The notes under the pieces were generated by a model. That model did no database searches. It was not told where the DNA came from and saw only the letters and a program-made list of their open reading frames with translations. This document shows, in pieces, positions 18,099 to 19,621 of a DNA stretch of 19,621 nucleotides; position 1 is the first letter of the stretch; each line of letters opens with the position of its first letter. Origin of the DNA: an uncultured Parafilimonas sp. (GTDB lineage Bacteria > Bacteroidota > Bacteroidia > Chitinophagales > Chitinophagaceae); NCBI GenBank assembly GCA_937892395.1, contig CALAGJ010000015.1, positions 1-19,621 of the forward strand. Direction: 5' to 3'. The position numbers were made by a program, and so were the translations under genes.

Positions 18099-18119
18099 AA
18101 TTCATTTTTAGCAAGGCCA

Positions 18120-18127
18120 CAAAGATA
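18120..18127 (-). promoter_or_regulatory. Putative Bacteroidota -7 promoter element for icmF
   Basis: On the minus strand TATCTTTG matches the TAnnTTTG consensus exactly and lies 21 bases upstream of the icmF ATG, implying a very short leader. The expected -33 zone (about 18147-18150) has only a weak match, and an inverted repeat TAACA-GT-TGTTA (18147-18158) overlaps it, where a bound protein could block RNA polymerase. Confidence 0.42.
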
Positions 18128-18163
18128 GCCCTGTGTGTGTTCACTTTAACAGTTGTTAGTATT

Positions 18164-18177
18164 TGCAAAATTTTGCA
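18164..18177. promoter_or_regulatory. 14-bp perfect palindrome upstream of icmF, candidate operator
   Basis: TGCAAAATTTTGCA is its own reverse complement and sits about 36 bases upstream of the icmF -7 box. Its size and symmetry suit a dimeric repressor or activator of acyl-CoA metabolism, but no regulator gene is present in the window to pair with it. Perfect AT-rich palindromes also arise by chance. Confidence 0.25.
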
Positions 18178-18266
18178 GTTGATACTTTATACCAGCAACA
18201 AAATATGATTGTACATCAAATATTGAAAATACCTCTATAGTTTAGGTTTCATATCTCAAGCAAAGC

Positions 18267-18306
18267 AGTTTGAGGTTTTAGGTTTCAGGTCTTAAGTTTG
18301 AAGTTT
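18267..18306 (+). repeat. Degenerate tandem heptamer repeat (AGGTTTN-like)
   Basis: About six imperfect copies of a 6-8 base unit (AGTTTG, AGGTTTT, AGGTTTC, AGGTCTTA, AGTTTGA, AGTTT) lie head to tail. Two more related copies sit just upstream at 18239-18250. The unit is G/T-rich on the plus strand. No function can be assigned. Confidence 0.5.
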
Positions 18307-18310
18307 AATT

Positions 18311-18336
18311 TTTTTCGCCCTTCGGGCAATGCCCAC
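18311..18336 (+). repeat. Hairpin-forming short repeat, copy 1
   Basis: After a T-run, the core GCCC-TTC-GGGC-AAT-GCCC (18317-18334) can form either of two alternative stems that share the central GGGC. A diverged copy lies about 104 bases downstream at 18415-18440, matching at roughly 20 of 26 positions (TTTTTC, CCCTT, GGG, AATG, CC). The T-run precedes the stem, so it is not a plus-strand terminator. Confidence 0.45.
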
Positions 18337-18414
18337 ACACAGCCCATCACTACGAATGAAACGATGCAAAAAAATCATGTCAATCATTTAATCACAAAAA
18401 TCAAGGTTCGGACA

Positions 18415-18440
18415 TTTTTCTCCCTTTGGGGAATGACCAA
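18415..18440 (+). repeat. Hairpin-forming short repeat, copy 2
   Basis: This diverged copy of the 18311-18336 element reads TTTTTC-TCCC-TTT-GGGG-AATG-ACC. The CCC/GGG stem is kept but the second stem is weaker. Conservation of the T-run, stem and AATG suggests a dispersed intergenic element rather than chance. Confidence 0.4.
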
Positions 18441-18492
18441 CTGCATACTGCAGCAGTTCAACTACTTCAATGCCTGCGGCAAGGAAGGGCCA

Positions 18493-18510
18493 TATTGGAC
18501 TAGTCCAATA
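18493..18510. repeat. 18-bp perfect palindrome with flanking direct repeats
   Basis: TATTGGACTAGTCCAATA is perfectly self-complementary. The 9-mer CATATTGGA occurs at 18491-18499, overlapping its left half, and again at 18512-18520. It could be a protein-binding site or a relic of a mobile element, but no neighbouring gene explains it. Confidence 0.4.
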
Positions 18511-18577
18511 GCATATTGGAGCAGTTAAATAGTGTGTCGAAGCACCTAAAAATACAACTAAGCCTTACCACCATACC

Positions 18578-18611
18578 AAAAAAAGGCGGAGCATATCTGC
18601 TTCGCTTTTTT
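18578..18611 (-). terminator. Rho-independent terminator, probably bidirectional
   Basis: Stem GCGGAGCA (18586-18593) pairs with TGCTTCGC (18598-18605) through one G-T wobble and a TATC loop. An A7 run on the left and a T6 run on the right give a U-tract in either direction. It lies 35 bases past the stop of the minus-strand T9SS cargo gene, which it most likely terminates. Confidence 0.75.
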
Positions 18612-18645
18612 AATTCCTACCTTGTGCAGTGGTTTACAAGCCAAT

Positions 18646-19600
18646 CTACTCCACCACCAGCTTCTTATAACTCCTCTCCCCATCTGCTTGTAGTATTACA
18701 ATGTAAGTACCCTTCACAGAAGGAAGATGATTAATACCAATTACCTGCCCGGTGCTTGTAGCACCCACAGGTTGGGTGTGGAGCATTTTGCCCGTTATAT
18801 CCTGTATGGTGATGGTAACTGATTTACAGGCTTTATTCATTTTGATGGATGTATGGTTTGTGGCGGGGTTGGGGTATAACTGCCAACCGCTGCTGGTCGT
18901 GTTTGCTTTTGCTGAATCTCCGCCGCCCCCGATAAGCCAGTTGCAATTATTTTGGGGTGGTGGTGTAACATCTGCAAGGGTAATATTAGCATCTGCAAAA
19001 GGATTAGTACCCATGCTGCTGGTTAGTGCAGAAGTATAATAGCTTTTAGTTTGCGTGCTGTTGTCCGTCATATAATCCGGTTTACTGCCAACAAACACTT
19101 CTACCATACCTAATTGTATAGACACATCGGCAGATTCTGAAATGTTGCTGATAGCAAAATCCCAGGGCTGAACTGCCGGAAACACAAACCAGTTTGTTAC
19201 TTTATACACAGTGGTGTACCACCGTTTTCTGTCTGTTGGATTTGAACTGGTTATATACCGGTTAAAATCATAGGGAAAGGTTTTCAGGGTGCAGTCATTG
19301 CTTTGTATGGTTAAACGAAGCTTGTGGGTGGTGGCATCATTAGCGCTACCCCCATTATACTCCATGGAGCCAAACCATGTGATAGCGATATATACATCTC
19401 TGGGTGCATTATTATTGTAAATATTGCTTCTAAGTTCATCGCCGAGCTTAACATAAACGGTGCTTGCCTTTTGATAAAATAAACCGTTTGTATTACCCGC
19501 CATACTTGGGCTTACAACGCCCTTGCTAAACCGCCCAAACATGCTTGACTTATCGATAATTTCCTGACTGTTGAGTGTTGTTTTTCCAATAATATTGTAA
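18646..19600 (-). CDS. C-terminal part of a T9SS type A cargo protein (5'-partial)
   Basis: About 318 codons of an exported protein are visible, and its start is missing. The first ATG in the frame is at 19542, but the frame stays open upstream (IIGKTTLNSQEIIDKSSMFG) to base 19600, where adapter sequence begins. The true N-terminus, with its signal peptide, is therefore outside the window. The last ~80 residues form a type A T9SS sorting domain: LYPNPATNHTSIKM, VTITIQDITGKMLHTQ, KGTYIVILQADGERSYKKLV. Before it come a proline/glycine linker (DVTPPPQNNCNWLIGGGG) and about 200 residues of beta-rich sequence (VYVKLGDEL, DVYIAITWFG, WYTTVYKVTNWFVF) that I do not recognise. The product should cross the outer membrane by T9SS and be released or anchored to A-LPS. 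A terminator follows its stop. Confidence 0.85.
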
Positions 19601-19621
19601 AGATCGGAAGAGCGTCGTGTA
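19601..19621 (+). other. Illumina TruSeq adapter read-through at the contig end (sequencing artefact)
   Basis: The last 21 bases begin with the universal TruSeq core AGATCGGAAGAGC and continue as GTCGTGTA, which is the complement-side sequence of the universal (read 2-side) adapter. A 21-base exact match is far beyond chance, so this is untrimmed adapter and not genomic DNA. Genomic sequence ends at about 19600. Confidence 0.97.

Larger units (their letters stand above)
18112..18645. other. Gene-free, repeat-bearing intergenic region
   Basis: This stretch has no convincing gene. Two short plus-strand open frames (18298-18528 and 18516-18734) have no family resemblance, and the second runs antisense into the T9SS cargo gene. 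The region holds the icmF promoter signals at its left, a degenerate AGGTTTN repeat, two diverged hairpin copies, an 18-bp palindrome, and a terminator at its right, each listed separately. Confidence 0.6.

Noticed and set aside
18298..18528. 76-codon plus-strand open frame in the gene-free region
   Set aside because: It runs through both hairpin repeats and the palindrome, has no recognisable domain, and starts in the repeat tract. It is probably chance.
18516..18734. 72-codon plus-strand open frame
   Set aside because: It covers the terminator and runs antisense into the T9SS sorting domain of the minus-strand gene, so it is not a plausible gene.
1..19621. Searched for CRISPR arrays, tRNA/rRNA genes, transposases, phage and toxin-antitoxin genes
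   Set aside because: No regularly spaced repeats, cloverleaf-like segments, rRNA motifs or matching protein families were seen.

Overview
The window looks like a contig from an aerobic member of the Bacteroidota, most like the Chitinophagales/Sphingobacteriia side of the phylum. The evidence is the AT-rich DNA, two kinds of type IX secretion (T9SS) sorting domain, a PorP/SprF-family outer-membrane protein, a fused isobutyryl-CoA mutase (IcmF), a kynurenine 3-monooxygenase, little Shine-Dalgarno signal, and Bacteroidota-type -7 promoter elements (TAnnTTTG). No rRNA, tRNA, CRISPR array, transposase or phage gene was seen. The right edge is an artefact: the last 21 bases (19601-19621) match the Illumina TruSeq adapter.

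Layout. Positions 53-4485 hold three minus-strand genes, transcribed kup -> rluD -> Asp-box lipoprotein: a potassium transporter, a 23S rRNA pseudouridine synthase and a beta-propeller lipoprotein that may be cut short. Positions 4637-5156 hold a decayed gene for a small exported protein, with one in-frame stop and two frameshifts. A minus-strand kmo (5301-6656) is divergent from a plus-strand PAS-domain sensor that ends after its histidine-containing helix region, with no ATPase domain. Then come plus-strand recG, a large secreted PKD/beta-propeller protein with a type B T9SS tail, and a PorP/SprF-family partner overlapping it by ATGA. A large minus-strand icmF (14745-18098) converges on that block with a 2-base gap. 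About 530 bases without a convincing gene (18112-18645) hold palindromes, degenerate repeats and a terminator. The window ends in the C-terminal part of a type A T9SS cargo whose start is missing.

How the genes relate. Most are unrelated chromosomal functions: ion uptake, rRNA modification, tryptophan/NAD metabolism, DNA repair and acyl-CoA rearrangement. The clearest functional unit is the secreted PKD protein plus its translationally coupled PorP/SprF partner, which resembles SprB/SprF-type pairs.

I found no convincing undescribed system. The items most worth checking are the RecG N-terminus without a normal start codon, the three-lesion pseudogene, the ATPase-less PAS/DHp protein, and the palindromes upstream of icmF.
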